Shown here: positions 38,439 to 47,422 of the stretch, piece by piece | How positions within the stretch are numbered: position 1 is the stretch's first letter | Layout: the number at the start of each line of letters is the position of its first letter | Assembly: GCF_042731755.1 (NCBI RefSeq) | Contig: NZ_JBHWLR010000007.1 | Span: 62,001-126,000 of the forward strand | DNA: 64,000 bases | Source: Promicromonospora sp042731755 | GTDB taxonomy: Bacteria > Actinomycetota > Actinomycetes > Actinomycetales > Cellulomonadaceae | Reading direction: 5' to 3' | Program-made: the position numbers and the translations under genes | Notes under the pieces: model-generated | The model's database searches: none | What the model saw: the letters and a program-made list of their open reading frames with translations, nothing else | What the model was told of the DNA's origin: nothing

Positions 38439-38523
38439 GGCGTTCTCCTGGGTCAAGCGACTACTCCCGTGGTCTGGGCCCCTGCCCGGCGCTGTTCGAC
38501 AGACGTGTGCGGCGGCCGAAACA

Positions 38524-40770
38524 CTACTCTGCCCGGGCGGCCACGGAGTCCGCTTTCGCCGCTGCGGCCGGCTCCGGCGCCTCGGCGGCCACACCGGTCG
38601 CCTCCTCGACGTCCTTGCTGGTGGCACGGTACGGGGAACGGCCGCGACGCACGGTGCGCCAGATCCCGGACAGGAACAGCAGCGCGACGAGGCCGGCGGC
38701 GATCCAGGTGCCGAGCTCTTCCCAGCCCGCGCGGACGCGGACCTGGAACGACGAGTCGTCGCTGATCTTGGCGCCGGTCGGGGTGAGCACCTGGGCGGTC
38801 ACGCCGACGTCGCCCGAGCCGATGGCCCGCACGGGCACCTGCACGTCGATCTCCTGGCCCGCGGGGATGACCTCGGTGCTGCGTGCGTCGACGGTCAGGC
38901 GCGGGTGGTCGGGGCGCAGCACCACCGTGACCGTCGCGTCCACGCCGAGCGTGTTGCGCACGCGCACCGGGATGTTGCCCTTGTCCGTGATGAAGTTGAC
39001 GTCCTGGCGCGGCACCACGGACACGGACTGCTGCGTGAGCGCGTTCGACGCCTCCAGCGTCTGCTTGACGAGCGCCTCCCGGAGCCCGGTGTCGGCGCGG
39101 TGCGCGACGGCGAGCGGGGCGATCAGGCGGGTCACGCCCGGACGCCAGATCTGGGAGGAGTGGTCGACGGCGACCGACGAGAACGTGACGACGGCGTCGC
39201 GCGCGCGCTCCAGGGCCGCGACGTTCGTCGCGCCGAGCTCGGCCTTGGCCACGGTGCGCTTGGAGAGGGCGGTGCGGGAGACGTCCGGGGCGTCCTGCGC
39301 GAACAGCGTGTCGATGGTCGTGACGTCGACCCAGCCCGCCTCGTCGAGCTCGTTCAGGATCTTGCTCGCGCCCTCGGCGTCGGGCGTCCAGGTCCGCGGC
39401 GCGACGATGGTCAGCGACGGCGGGTCGGCCGGCGTCTGGGTGACGACGGCGGCGGTCTCGGCGAGGAGGCGCTGCGCGCCCTCGGTCGGGGTGGACGCGG
39501 TGGTGGCGGCATTCGTCGAGGCGGAGCTCTCCGTGGACGTCACGTCGACCGCGGCCGACAGGTCGGTGGCGGCGAGGAAGGCCCGCGTGAGGTCGGTGTC
39601 GGCCACCACCGCGCGTGCCGTGCCGGACGGCGTGCGGACGTCCGCTCGGCCGGTCACGGTGCCGGCGCCCTCGTAGGCGAGCCCGCCGCTGCCGACCACG
39701 AGGTGCCCGCGCTTCGCGGCGACCCCGAGGCCGACGGTCGCGACGTCGGGCACGACGCCGTCCGCGGGCCAGGCGATGTTCTTCTGCCACGACTCCGGAA
39801 CCTCCCAGTTCCCCTTGCGGGGCGCCTGGAGGAAGCTGCGCGCGCCCGTGGTGCGCACGTTCGCGTGGGCGAGCGCCGCGAGGTCGGGGTCGTGGCTGGG
39901 GAGGGCGTACGTGGCGGTGCTCGCGGCGGCCGCCGTCATGCGCTCGGACCACTCGATGAGCGCCGGGTCGTCCGACGCCGCGGCCACGCCGATGGTGTCG
40001 GGGTCGATCGCCAACGACAGCTTGGTGTTCTCCGCGACCTCCAGCACGCCGTCGAGCCGCTGGCCGGAGGCGGCCTGCTGGGCCAGCTCCAGCTCCGTGG
40101 TGGTCGGGTCGGCCGGGTCGACGGCGGGGCTCGTGACCGCGGCCAGGACGCTGACCTGCATGGGCTCGCGCTCCAGGCCGTCGGCGTCGTACACGAGGAA
40201 CGTACGCGCGATGCCGAGGCGACCCGTGGCGTCGCCGGCGGCGACGGCGAGTCTGCGCGCGCCGAAGCCCTTGAAGGTCTCGGCGCCCGGGTCGTAGGTG
40301 AACGAGACGTTCTTGGACGCGCCCGGCGCGAGATCGCCGATCGTCTTCGAGATGGGCTTGCCCCGGACCTGGTCGAGCAGGTCTGCCGTGACCCACTCCT
40401 CGATCTCGGTGCGCGTGGTGATCGCCACGTAGTCGATGGTGAGCTGGGCCACCGCGTCGGACACCGGGGCGTCGCTCGTATTGGTGACCTTCGCGCGGAT
40501 GGTCACCTCGTCCCCCGGGTGCGAGACGGGGTGCGAGATGTCGGTGACCGCGACGTCGAGCGAGCCGGCGGCGGCGGAAGTCGTGGCGAGCGGCTGGGTG
40601 ACGGCGGCGTCCGCGGTGGTGCGGGCCGCCGCCGGACCGGTGGCCCAGGCCGCGGGCAGCGCGGACCCGACGAGCAGCGCGCCCGCCAGGAGCACGGCGC
40701 CGAGCGCGCCGGTACGGCGGGCCGCCCGGTTGCGGGCGGGACTGCGGGAGAAGTCGGCGTGCTGCGTCAT
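38524..40770 (-). CDS. DUF6049 family secreted/membrane protein
   Basis: A 748-residue extracytoplasmic protein. A signal peptide ends near residue 45 (ALLVGSALPAAWA). An Ig-like domain follows (SLDVAVTDISHPVSHPGDEV), then a central globular region of about 450 residues, a second Ig-like domain (ISTxVRVRNTLGVDATVTVV type) and a C-terminal membrane helix (WIAAGLVALLFLSGIWRTVRR) with a cytoplasmic tail. This architecture and the position between nudix and murJ genes match DUF6049. The function is unknown; the genomic link suggests involvement in wall precursor export or wall assembly. The start overlaps the nudix stop by four bases. Confidence 0.88.
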   Translation of the reverse strand: MTQHADFSRSPARNRAARRTGALGAVLLAGALLVGSALPAAWATGPAAARTTADAAVTQPLATTSAAAGSLDVAVTDISHPVSHPGDEVTIRAKVTNTSDAPVSDAVAQLTIDYVAITTRTEIEEWVTADLLDQVRGKPISKTIGDLAPGASKNVSFTYDPGAETFKGFGARRLAVAAGDATGRLGIARTFLVYDADGLEREPMQVSVLAAVTSPAVDPADPTTTELELAQQAASGQRLDGVLEVAENTKLSLAIDPDTIGVAAASDDPALIEWSERMTAAAASTATYALPSHDPDLAALAHANVRTTGARSFLQAPRKGNWEVPESWQKNIAWPADGVVPDVATVGLGVAAKRGHLVVGSGGLAYEGAGTVTGRADVRTPSGTARAVVADTDLTRAFLAATDLSAAVDVTSTESSASTNAATTASTPTEGAQRLLAETAAVVTQTPADPPSLTIVAPRTWTPDAEGASKILNELDEAGWVDVTTIDTLFAQDAPDVSRTALSKRTVAKAELGATNVAALERARDAVVTFSSVAVDHSSQIWRPGVTRLIAPLAVAHRADTGLREALVKQTLEASNALTQQSVSVVPRQDVNFITDKGNIPVRVRNTLGVDATVTVVLRPDHPRLTVDARSTEVIPAGQEIDVQVPVRAIGSGDVGVTAQVLTPTGAKISDDSSFQVRVRAGWEELGTWIAAGLVALLFLSGIWRTVRRGRSPYRATSKDVEEATGVAAEAPEPAAAAKADSVAARAE

Positions 40771-41402
40771 GGCAGGTCTGGGCGCTCCGTGGGGAAGGCG
40801 TCGGCGCGCAGTGCGTCCCGGAGGTTCCTCGACGAGACGAGGAGATCCAGGGCGGCCGCGGCCAGTCGCTGCTCGTTCGGGTACGACAAACGCTCGGCGA
40901 GCTCGTCGACCCTGACCCAGAGAGCGTCCTCGGCTTCGCCGTCCGGATCGTTCTCCACGGTCAGGTGACCGCCTTCCGCGCGCAAGAGGTAATGGTGCAC
41001 CACCTTGTGCACCCGCCGGTCCTCACCGGTGAACCAGTAGTCGATCACGCCGAGCTCGGCCTGGATCGAGCCGCGGATCCCGGTCTCCTCGCGGATCTCG
41101 CGGATCGCGGCCTCCTGCGGCGTCTCGCGGCCCTCGAGGTGCCCCTTGGGGAGGCACCACTCCAGGCGGCCCGTGCGGTTGCGGCGCAGCAGCACCGCCG
41201 CGCTGAACTCCTCGGGCCGGTCGGACTCGGCGCGCAGGACTAGCCCGCCGGCCGACGTCTCGTCCACGATCGGCAGATGTACCGGGGCGGTCGTCGCGGC
41301 GGCACGCCGGGCAGGATTCACCCGCAGCGGCGCCCCGCCGGGCGGCGTGGGCACCTCCGGGCGACCGTCTGGACGGTCGCTCGCCGGAACAGGGGTGGAC
41401 AT
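40767..41402 (-). CDS. Nudix hydrolase
   Basis: A 211-residue Nudix protein. The Nudix box is GHLEGRETPQEAAIREIREE followed by TGI, with all metal-binding Glu residues. A preceding NRTGRLEWCLPKG and the following VHKVVHHYLLRAEGG resemble the MutT/diadenosine polyphosphate class. The first ~60 residues are a variable Pro/Arg-rich extension. It likely hydrolyses a nucleoside diphosphate linked to another group. It is divergent from pcnA and coupled by a 4-bp overlap to the DUF6049 gene. Confidence 0.92.
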   Translation of the reverse strand: MSTPVPASDRPDGRPEVPTPPGGAPLRVNPARRAAATTAPVHLPIVDETSAGGLVLRAESDRPEEFSAAVLLRRNRTGRLEWCLPKGHLEGRETPQEAAIREIREETGIRGSIQAELGVIDYWFTGEDRRVHKVVHHYLLRAEGGHLTVENDPDGEAEDALWVRVDELAERLSYPNEQRLAAAALDLLVSSRNLRDALRADAFPTERPDLP

Positions 41403-41614
41403 GCCCCAACACTACCGACTGACCACCGTTGATCTGGTCAGGCGCGGTGCGCGGGCGGTTTCGGGCACCGGGTCGCCCCGGCACGTCCGCACCTTGTCCG
41501 CATGAGGGTGCGGTGGGCCCGCGCGCGGGCTTCGCCCGGGTCTCGCGCGGGCCTCGCGGGTGCCCGTGCGCCTCGGTGAGTAAGGCCGCGCCGGGTCTGG
41601 GAGAATCTTGGGCT

Positions 41615-43054
41615 GTGTCTACCCCTGAACAGGATCTGTTGCGTCGTGCGCTCGGCGTGCTGACCGAGATGGCGCCCGCCGCGCTCGAGCTGGGCGAGCA
41701 GTTCCGTGCCGCCGGGCACGAGCTGTCGCTCGTGGGCGGTCCGGTCCGCGACGCCTTCCTCGGCAGGACGAGCAACGACCTCGACTTCGCGACGTCGGCC
41801 TCGCCCGACCAGACGCAGCGGATCCTCGCCCGGTGGGGCGACGCGCACTGGGACATCGGCAAGGAGTTCGGCACGATCGGCGCGCGCCGGGGCGACGTCG
41901 TGGTCGAGGTGACGACGTACCGCACCGACAAGTACGACCCGGCGTCCCGCAAGCCGCTCGTGGAGTTCGGCGACAACCTCGACGGCGACCTGTCCCGGCG
42001 TGACTTCACCGTCAACGCGATGGCGGTCCGCGTGCCCGACCTGACCTTCGTCGACCCGTACAACGGGCTGGGTGACCTCGCCGCCGGGGTGCTCCGTACC
42101 CCGATCGCGCCCGAGCGCTCGTTCGACGACGACCCGCTGCGCATGATGCGCGCCGCGCGGTTCGCGGCCCAGCTCTCGTTTCACGTGGAACCAGGGACGC
42201 TCGCCGCGCTGGTCGCGATGGCCGAGCGGATCGAGATCGTCTCGGCGGAGCGGGTCCAGGCGGAGATCACCAAGCTGATCCTCAGCGACAACCCGCGCGC
42301 GGGCCTCGAGGTGCTGGTCGACACCGGCCTCGCCGAGCAGGTGCTGCCCGAGCTGCCGGCCCTCCAGCTCGAGATCGACGAGCACCACCGGCACAAGGAC
42401 GTCTACCAGCACTCGCTCACCGTTCTCGACCAGGCGATCGCGCAGGAGACCGGAGCGGACGGCGCGGTGCCCGCGCCGGACCTGGTGCTTCGCCTCGCCG
42501 CCCTGCTGCACGACATCGGCAAGCCGGCCACGCGCCGCTTCGAGTCCGGCGGCGGCGTGAGCTTCCACCACCACGAGGTGGTCGGCGCCAAGCTCACCAC
42601 CAAGCGGCTCCGCGCGCTCAAGTACGAGAAGCAGGTGGTGAAGGACGTGTCGCGGCTCGTCGAGCTGCACCTGCGGTTCCACGGGTACGGCGACGGCGCG
42701 TGGACCGACTCCGCCGTCCGGCGGTACGTGACCGACGCCGGCCCGCTCCTCGAGCGGCTGCACCGCCTCACCCGCGCCGACTCGACCACGCGCAACAAGC
42801 GCAAGGCCAAGCGCCTGTCCGACGCGTACACCGACCTGGAGAACCGCATCGCGGTGCTGCGCGAGCAGGAGGAGATCGACGCGATCCGGCCGGACCTCGA
42901 CGGGACCCAGATCATGGAGATCCTCGGCATCTCGCCGTCGCGCGCCGTCGGCGAGGCCTACAAGTACCTGTTGGGCCTGCGCATGGAGCGCGGACCGCTG
43001 GGCGAGGACGTCGCGGCCGAGGAGCTCAAGAAGTGGTGGGCCGAGCGGGCCTAG
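41615..43054 (+). CDS. pcnA: CCA tRNA nucleotidyltransferase / poly(A) polymerase
   Basis: A 479-residue class II nucleotidyltransferase that adds or repairs tRNA 3' CCA ends, needed here because the two tRNA genes lack encoded CCA. The head has LVGGPVRDAFLGR, the metal-binding DLDFAT and RRDFTVNAMA with RSFDDDPLRMMRAARFAAQL. The C-terminal HD phosphohydrolase domain has LLHDIGKPATR and FHHHEVVGAK. GTG 41615 is the first codon of the conserved frame; the ribosome site (GGGAG) is 12 bases off. A parS-like site lies in the gene at 42178. Its stop overlaps the stop of prs on the other strand. Confidence 0.93.
   Translation: MSTPEQDLLRRALGVLTEMAPAALELGEQFRAAGHELSLVGGPVRDAFLGRTSNDLDFATSASPDQTQRILARWGDAHWDIGKEFGTIGARRGDVVVEVTTYRTDKYDPASRKPLVEFGDNLDGDLSRRDFTVNAMAVRVPDLTFVDPYNGLGDLAAGVLRTPIAPERSFDDDPLRMMRAARFAAQLSFHVEPGTLAALVAMAERIEIVSAERVQAEITKLILSDNPRAGLEVLVDTGLAEQVLPELPALQLEIDEHHRHKDVYQHSLTVLDQAIAQETGADGAVPAPDLVLRLAALLHDIGKPATRRFESGGGVSFHHHEVVGAKLTTKRLRALKYEKQVVKDVSRLVELHLRFHGYGDGAWTDSAVRRYVTDAGPLLERLHRLTRADSTTRNKRKAKRLSDAYTDLENRIAVLREQEEIDAIRPDLDGTQIMEILGISPSRAVGEAYKYLLGLRMERGPLGEDVAAEELKKWWAERA
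42178..42191. promoter_or_regulatory. parS-like site in pcnA
   Basis: GTTTCACGTGGAAC has one mismatch to the parS core. It lies 22 kb from oriC and is translated as FHVE. Confidence 0.5.
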
Positions 43055-44001
43055 ACGTGGGTCGGGTCGAAGAGGGCGCTGACCGACTCGCCGCTGTGGA
43101 TCCGGCGAACCGCCTCGGCGAAGGCCGGGGCGACGCTGATCACGGACAGCTTGTCGTGCGCCAGCAGCCCGGTCGACGGCACCGTGTTGGTGGTGACGAT
43201 CTCGACGACGTCGGGGTCGGCCGCGATGCGGTGTGCGGCGTCGTTGGCGAAGATGCCGTGCGTGCACGCGATCCGGACGCTGCGCGCGCCGTGCTCACGG
43301 AGCAGATCGAGGATCGCCAGGATCGTGGACCCGTTGGCGATCTCGTCGTCGAGCACGATGATGTCGCGGCCGGTGACGTCGCCGATCAGTGACGTGATCT
43401 CGACCCGGTCGCCGTCGAACCGCTCCTTCGCGGCCGCCGCGACCGGGACCCCGAGCATCTTCGCGAACGCCGAAGCGCTCTTCGCGTTGCCCAGGTCGGG
43501 GGAGACCACCGTCGCCTTCGAGAGGTCGCTCGGCAGGAAGTGCGCCGCGAGCTCCCGCAGCGCGTTGAGCTGGTCGGTCGGCACCCGGAAGAACGCGTGC
43601 ACCTGCGGTGCGTGCAGCGTCATCGTGAGGATGCGGTTCACGCCCGCCGTCTCCAGCAGGTCCGCGACGAGGCGGCCGCCGACCGAGATGCGCGGCGCGT
43701 CCTTCTTGTCCGAGCGCGCGTACGCGAAGTGCGGCATGACGGCGGTGATCCGGGCGGCCGACGCGCCCTTGGCGGCGTCGATCATCAGCAGGAGCTCCAT
43801 CAGGCTCTCCTGGGCGGGACGCACCACGGGCTGCACGAGATAGACGTCGCGCTCGCGGCAGTTCTCCAGGAGCTGGACCTGCAGGCAGTCGTTCGCGAAG
43901 CGCTGGATGTTGATCGGGCTCAGCGGGACGTCGAGATCGGCACACATCTCCCGAGCGAAACGCTGACCACCGGTACCGGCAAAGACCCTCACCTCGGCCA
44001 T
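43051..44001 (-). CDS. prs: Ribose-phosphate pyrophosphokinase paralogue
   Basis: A 316-residue PRPP-synthase-fold protein. It keeps the family body (ELLLMIDAAKGASAARITAVMPHFAYARSDKK and TMTLHAPQVHAFF) but deviates at the substrate loops: the PRPP/ribose-phosphate loop reads IVLDDEIANGSTI in place of the usual DDMIDTGGT, and SPDLGNAKSASAFAK replaces SPDxGGxxRA. A regulatory paralogue or one with altered activity is possible; a normal Prs elsewhere in the genome cannot be seen. It converges on pcnA with overlapping stop codons (CTAG, 43051-43054) and starts close to the SMI1/KNR4 gene. Confidence 0.85.
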   Translation of the reverse strand: MAEVRVFAGTGGQRFAREMCADLDVPLSPINIQRFANDCLQVQLLENCRERDVYLVQPVVRPAQESLMELLLMIDAAKGASAARITAVMPHFAYARSDKKDAPRISVGGRLVADLLETAGVNRILTMTLHAPQVHAFFRVPTDQLNALRELAAHFLPSDLSKATVVSPDLGNAKSASAFAKMLGVPVAAAAKERFDGDRVEITSLIGDVTGRDIIVLDDEIANGSTILAILDLLREHGARSVRIACTHGIFANDAAHRIAADPDVVEIVTTNTVPSTGLLAHDKLSVISVAPAFAEAVRRIHSGESVSALFDPTHV

Positions 44002-44052
44002 GGCTGGAGTCTACGGAACGTCGAGCCGACACGCCCAGCAGGAGCAGGCATC

Positions 44053-45429
44053 ATGTGGATCGTGAGCCTCACCGAGTGGCAGACCTGGGAACCGTTCGTC
44101 GACGCGTTGCGCAGGTCGGCACCGCCCGGGACGGACGTCAGCGAGTTCGCCGGCACGGTCGGTCGCGGCGCGTGGGACGGTTCCTACCTGGACGACGGCG
44201 ACGCCGACGCCCGCCGTGCGCATTACCGCGAGGCCGCGCGGGAGGCCGCCCGGACCGGTGGGCGCGGGCCCAAGGCCGAGCTCGACGACGCGCTGAACGC
44301 GATCGCCGGCCTGCTGCCCGACACCGAGCAGGTCGTCCGCGTCGTCGCCGGCGCCCGGCCCGGCGACGACGCGGTCGAGCTCGTCACGCTCCCGCCCGCG
44401 GTCGTGCCGGGGCCGGTCACGCCGGTGCTCGAGGTGGTGCTGGAGCCCGGTGCGCTCCCCGCGCAGTACGAGGCGACGATCGCGCCGCCGCCGGACGGCG
44501 CACCGGCGGCATCGGCCGATCCCGACGCCGTGGCCCGGCTGGTCGCGGAACGGATGCCGGACGCCGTCGGGGCGCCGCCCGCGGAGATCGACGAGGCCGA
44601 GGCCGAGCTTCCCGCCGGCTCGCGGCTGCCCGACGAGGTGCGGGCGTTCTACGGTGCGGCGGCGGCGGGCAACCTGGAGCTCGCGGAGGAGGAGGGCCGG
44701 TTCGCGGGGTTCGAGATCGTGCCGCTGCGCGGGAGCTTTCTCCGTGAGGCGTTCCTGCCCGCGGCCCGCTTCGACACCTGGAGCGCGGACGCCGACACGC
44801 TCGCCCCGACCGACCCGGCGGGCCGGGTGCAGGCGGCGATCGGGTCGCCGCTCTGGTTCCCCGTGGGGACCGACGGCGCCGGGAACGTCTACGCCGCCGA
44901 CCTCGCGCCCGGGCCGAACGGGCACGTGGGCCAGATCGTGCTGCTCGACCATGAGCAGCATGCCGGGGCGGCCTACCGGGCGGAGAGTCTCGCGGCCCTG
45001 CTCGTGAAGCGAGTGTCCGGGGCCGGCGACGCCGTTCCGGACGGCTCCGGTCGAGCGGGCTCCGGCCGGACGGCGGACGGGCCGGACGGGCCGGACGGCA
45101 ACAAGGCCGGCCCGCGCTCGTCGTCGGACACCGAGTTCCTGAACCTCGAGCCGGCAGCATGGGCCGAGCGGCTCGACGCCGGAACCGTGCCGACCGGCCT
45201 GAAGGCTGCCGGGCTCGTGCCTGACCGCGCGAACCCGCCGGCCCTGTCCGAGGCGATCGCGGTGGCGAACCGCCTGCTGGAGCTGCGCGGTCAGGCTCTG
45301 ATCGAGGTCACGCGACTGACGCGCCCGGAGGGGGCCGACCTTCCGGAGCGTCCGAAGTCGCCGGAGTCCGCGGAGGAAGCGGAGCGCCCGCGTCGCAAGG
45401 GTCTGCTCGGGCGCCTCCTTGATCGTTGA
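44053..45429 (+). CDS. SMI1/KNR4 (SUKH) domain protein
   Basis: A 458-residue protein from ATG 44053 (GGAG upstream). The SUKH-like core spans about residues 175-325: EAEAELPAGSRLPDEVRAFY, GFEIVPLRG, WFPVGTDGAGNVYAADLAPG and GQIVLLDHE. SMI1/KNR4 proteins act as scaffolds or as immunity proteins in polymorphic toxin systems; no toxin gene is adjacent. The N-terminal region (1-120) includes a short acidic/Ala-rich helical part, and the C-terminus ends in a basic tail KGLLGRLLDR. It is divergent from prs by 51 bp. Confidence 0.8.
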   Translation: MWIVSLTEWQTWEPFVDALRRSAPPGTDVSEFAGTVGRGAWDGSYLDDGDADARRAHYREAAREAARTGGRGPKAELDDALNAIAGLLPDTEQVVRVVAGARPGDDAVELVTLPPAVVPGPVTPVLEVVLEPGALPAQYEATIAPPPDGAPAASADPDAVARLVAERMPDAVGAPPAEIDEAEAELPAGSRLPDEVRAFYGAAAAGNLELAEEEGRFAGFEIVPLRGSFLREAFLPAARFDTWSADADTLAPTDPAGRVQAAIGSPLWFPVGTDGAGNVYAADLAPGPNGHVGQIVLLDHEQHAGAAYRAESLAALLVKRVSGAGDAVPDGSGRAGSGRTADGPDGPDGNKAGPRSSSDTEFLNLEPAAWAERLDAGTVPTGLKAAGLVPDRANPPALSEAIAVANRLLELRGQALIEVTRLTRPEGADLPERPKSPESAEEAERPRRKGLLGRLLDR

Positions 45430-45609
45430 CGGGTTCCGCCCTTCGGCAGGGGTCGTACTTCGCCGGGGGGTGCCAGTCCTGCTGAACTTCGTTCGGCACG
45501 GGACCGGTTGATTCACCTGCGCTGAACAGTCCGGTACAGCCGGAGATGACGCGTCAGGCCCGGACGAAGTACAGCAGGGCCGGCAGGAGCCGATCGGGTG
45601 CACCCCGCG

Positions 45610-45640
45610 CCTCGGGGCCTCGGGGCCTCGGGGCCTCGGG
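45610..45640 (+). repeat. Tandem repeat of CCTCGGGG
   Basis: Almost four copies of an 8-bp unit in the intergenic gap between the SMI1/KNR4 gene and the MFS gene; no coding frame is convincing here. Confidence 0.85.
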
Positions 45641-45658
45641 CGCCCGGCCGCCGGACGC

Positions 45659-45696
45659 GACGAGGGCGGGAACCCGGATGGATTCCCGCCCTCGTC
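45659..45696. terminator. Terminator between the SMI1/KNR4 and MFS genes
   Basis: A 14-bp stem (GACGAGGGCGGGAA with its complement at 45683-45696) and a 10-nt loop lie between the convergent genes. Confidence 0.85.
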
Positions 45697-45738
45697 ATGC
45701 TTCCGACCGGCCGATCGGTTCAGTACCTTCCGTACGGG

Positions 45739-47271
45739 TCAGTGCCCGCCGTGGAACTCGCCGTCGGTCTCGGGCCGCTTGATCAGCGCGGCCAGAGCGA
45801 TGGTCAGCGCCATCACCCCGGCGCCGATCCCGAACGCCAGGCTCGCACCTGACGTCAGCGCGTCGGCGGCGGACTCCCCGGCGGCGGTCAGCGTGTCGGA
45901 GCGGAGCGTCATGATCGCGATGAACAGCGCGATGCCCGCGGCACCCGCGACCTGCTGCACCGTGTTGATCGTGGCCGAGCCGTGCGAGTACTGGTGCGGC
46001 TTGAGCACGCCGAGCGCCGCGCTGAACAGCGGCGTGAACACCGCGGCCAGGCCCAGGCTCAGCAGGATGTGCGCGGCGAGCACGTAGAACGGCGAGATGC
46101 CGGGGTGCAGGAACGCGAGCATGCCGATGCCGAGGGTCACGAGCACCGTGCCGGGCACGAGGATCGGACGCGGTCCGACCCGGTCGTACCACCGGCCGAC
46201 GACCGGGCCCAGGAGGCCCATCGCGAGCGCGCCGGGCAGCACGATCAGCCCGGACTGGAGCGGCGTCAGGCCCATGGCCTCCTGCAGCACCAGCGGCAGG
46301 ACGATCAGGGTGCCGAGCATCGCGAGCATCGCGACCGCCATGATGCCGATCGCCACCCGGAAGTTGGGCTCGAGGAAGGTCCGCAGGTCCAGCAGCGCCG
46401 AGTCGGTCCGCTGCCGCACGATCTGCCGCCAGACGAACAGACCGAGGAACACCAGACCCGCACCCAGCGGGATCCACGGGTTCAGCGTGCCGCTGCTCGC
46501 GTGCGCGCCCTCACCCAGCCCGGACAGGCCCCACACCAGACCGCCGAATGCGACGAGCGTGAGCAGGAGGGACAGGGGGTCGAGCGTGTGGTGCTCCTTC
46601 TCGTTGACGTCGCGGATCCAGAGCACGCCGGCGACCAGTGCCAGCACCGAGATCGGCAGGACGACGCCGAACACGCCGCGCCAGCCGAGCGGCTCCAGGA
46701 TCGCGCCGGACAGCGTGGGGCCGAGCGCGGGAGCTGCCGCGATGACCAGACCGACGTTACCCATGACCCGGCCGCGCATGTGCGGGGGCACGATGGTCAT
46801 GATCGTGGTCATCAGCAGCGGCATCATGATGGCCGTGCCGGTCGCCTGCACCACGCGGCCCGTCACCAGGACCCCGAACCCCGGCGCGATCATCGCCAGG
46901 GCGGTGCCCGCGGTGAACAGGGACATCGCCAGCAGGTACGCGCCGCGCGTGCCGAGCCGGTTGATGAGGAACCCGGTCGCCGGGATGACGACCGCCATCG
47001 TCAGCAGGAACGCCGTGGTGAGCCACTGGCCGACCGTCGGGGTCACGCCCAGCTCGTCCATGATCGGCGGCAGCGCCACCGACATGGTCGTCTCGTTGAG
47101 GATCACGGTGAAGGCGCTCGCCATCAGCAGCGCGATGGCACGGAAGTGGCCGGGGGCGAGCTTGTCGGCGCGCGCCGGTGCGGGCGCAGGTGCGTCGACG
47201 CTGCCCGACGGCGGTCGGGTGGCCGGACGGTCGTCCAGCGGATCAGCAGTGTCAAGAATTTCGGTCGTCAT
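45739..47271 (-). CDS. MFS efflux transporter, DHA2 (EmrB/QacA) family
   Basis: A 510-residue, 14-helix drug:H+ antiporter of the DHA2 type. Helix-1/2 motifs are SAFTVILNETTMSVALPPIM and the helix-4 GRVVQATGTAIMMP. The motif-A-like loop FLINRLGTRGAYLLAM and the antiporter motif C region (LVIAAAPALGPTLSGAI) are present. The cytoplasmic N-terminal ~45 residues are Pro/Ala-rich. ATG 47271 has AGAGGGC upstream. It exports hydrophobic or cationic compounds; the substrate is unknown. No adjacent regulator gene is seen. Confidence 0.93.
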   Translation of the reverse strand: MTTEILDTADPLDDRPATRPPSGSVDAPAPAPARADKLAPGHFRAIALLMASAFTVILNETTMSVALPPIMDELGVTPTVGQWLTTAFLLTMAVVIPATGFLINRLGTRGAYLLAMSLFTAGTALAMIAPGFGVLVTGRVVQATGTAIMMPLLMTTIMTIVPPHMRGRVMGNVGLVIAAAPALGPTLSGAILEPLGWRGVFGVVLPISVLALVAGVLWIRDVNEKEHHTLDPLSLLLTLVAFGGLVWGLSGLGEGAHASSGTLNPWIPLGAGLVFLGLFVWRQIVRQRTDSALLDLRTFLEPNFRVAIGIMAVAMLAMLGTLIVLPLVLQEAMGLTPLQSGLIVLPGALAMGLLGPVVGRWYDRVGPRPILVPGTVLVTLGIGMLAFLHPGISPFYVLAAHILLSLGLAAVFTPLFSAALGVLKPHQYSHGSATINTVQQVAGAAGIALFIAIMTLRSDTLTAAGESAADALTSGASLAFGIGAGVMALTIALAALIKRPETDGEFHGGH

Positions 47272-47422
47272 GGGGTATGCCCTCTCGGTACGGAACGCGG
47301 GCCGAGATCGAGGGCGACATTGCACACGACCTACGTCTAACGACGCCGGATCATCGTGCGGTATTCCCGATGACGATCGCGACCTGTTTTTGTCGACGTC
47401 TGCGGTGAGCAGAAATCATCGG

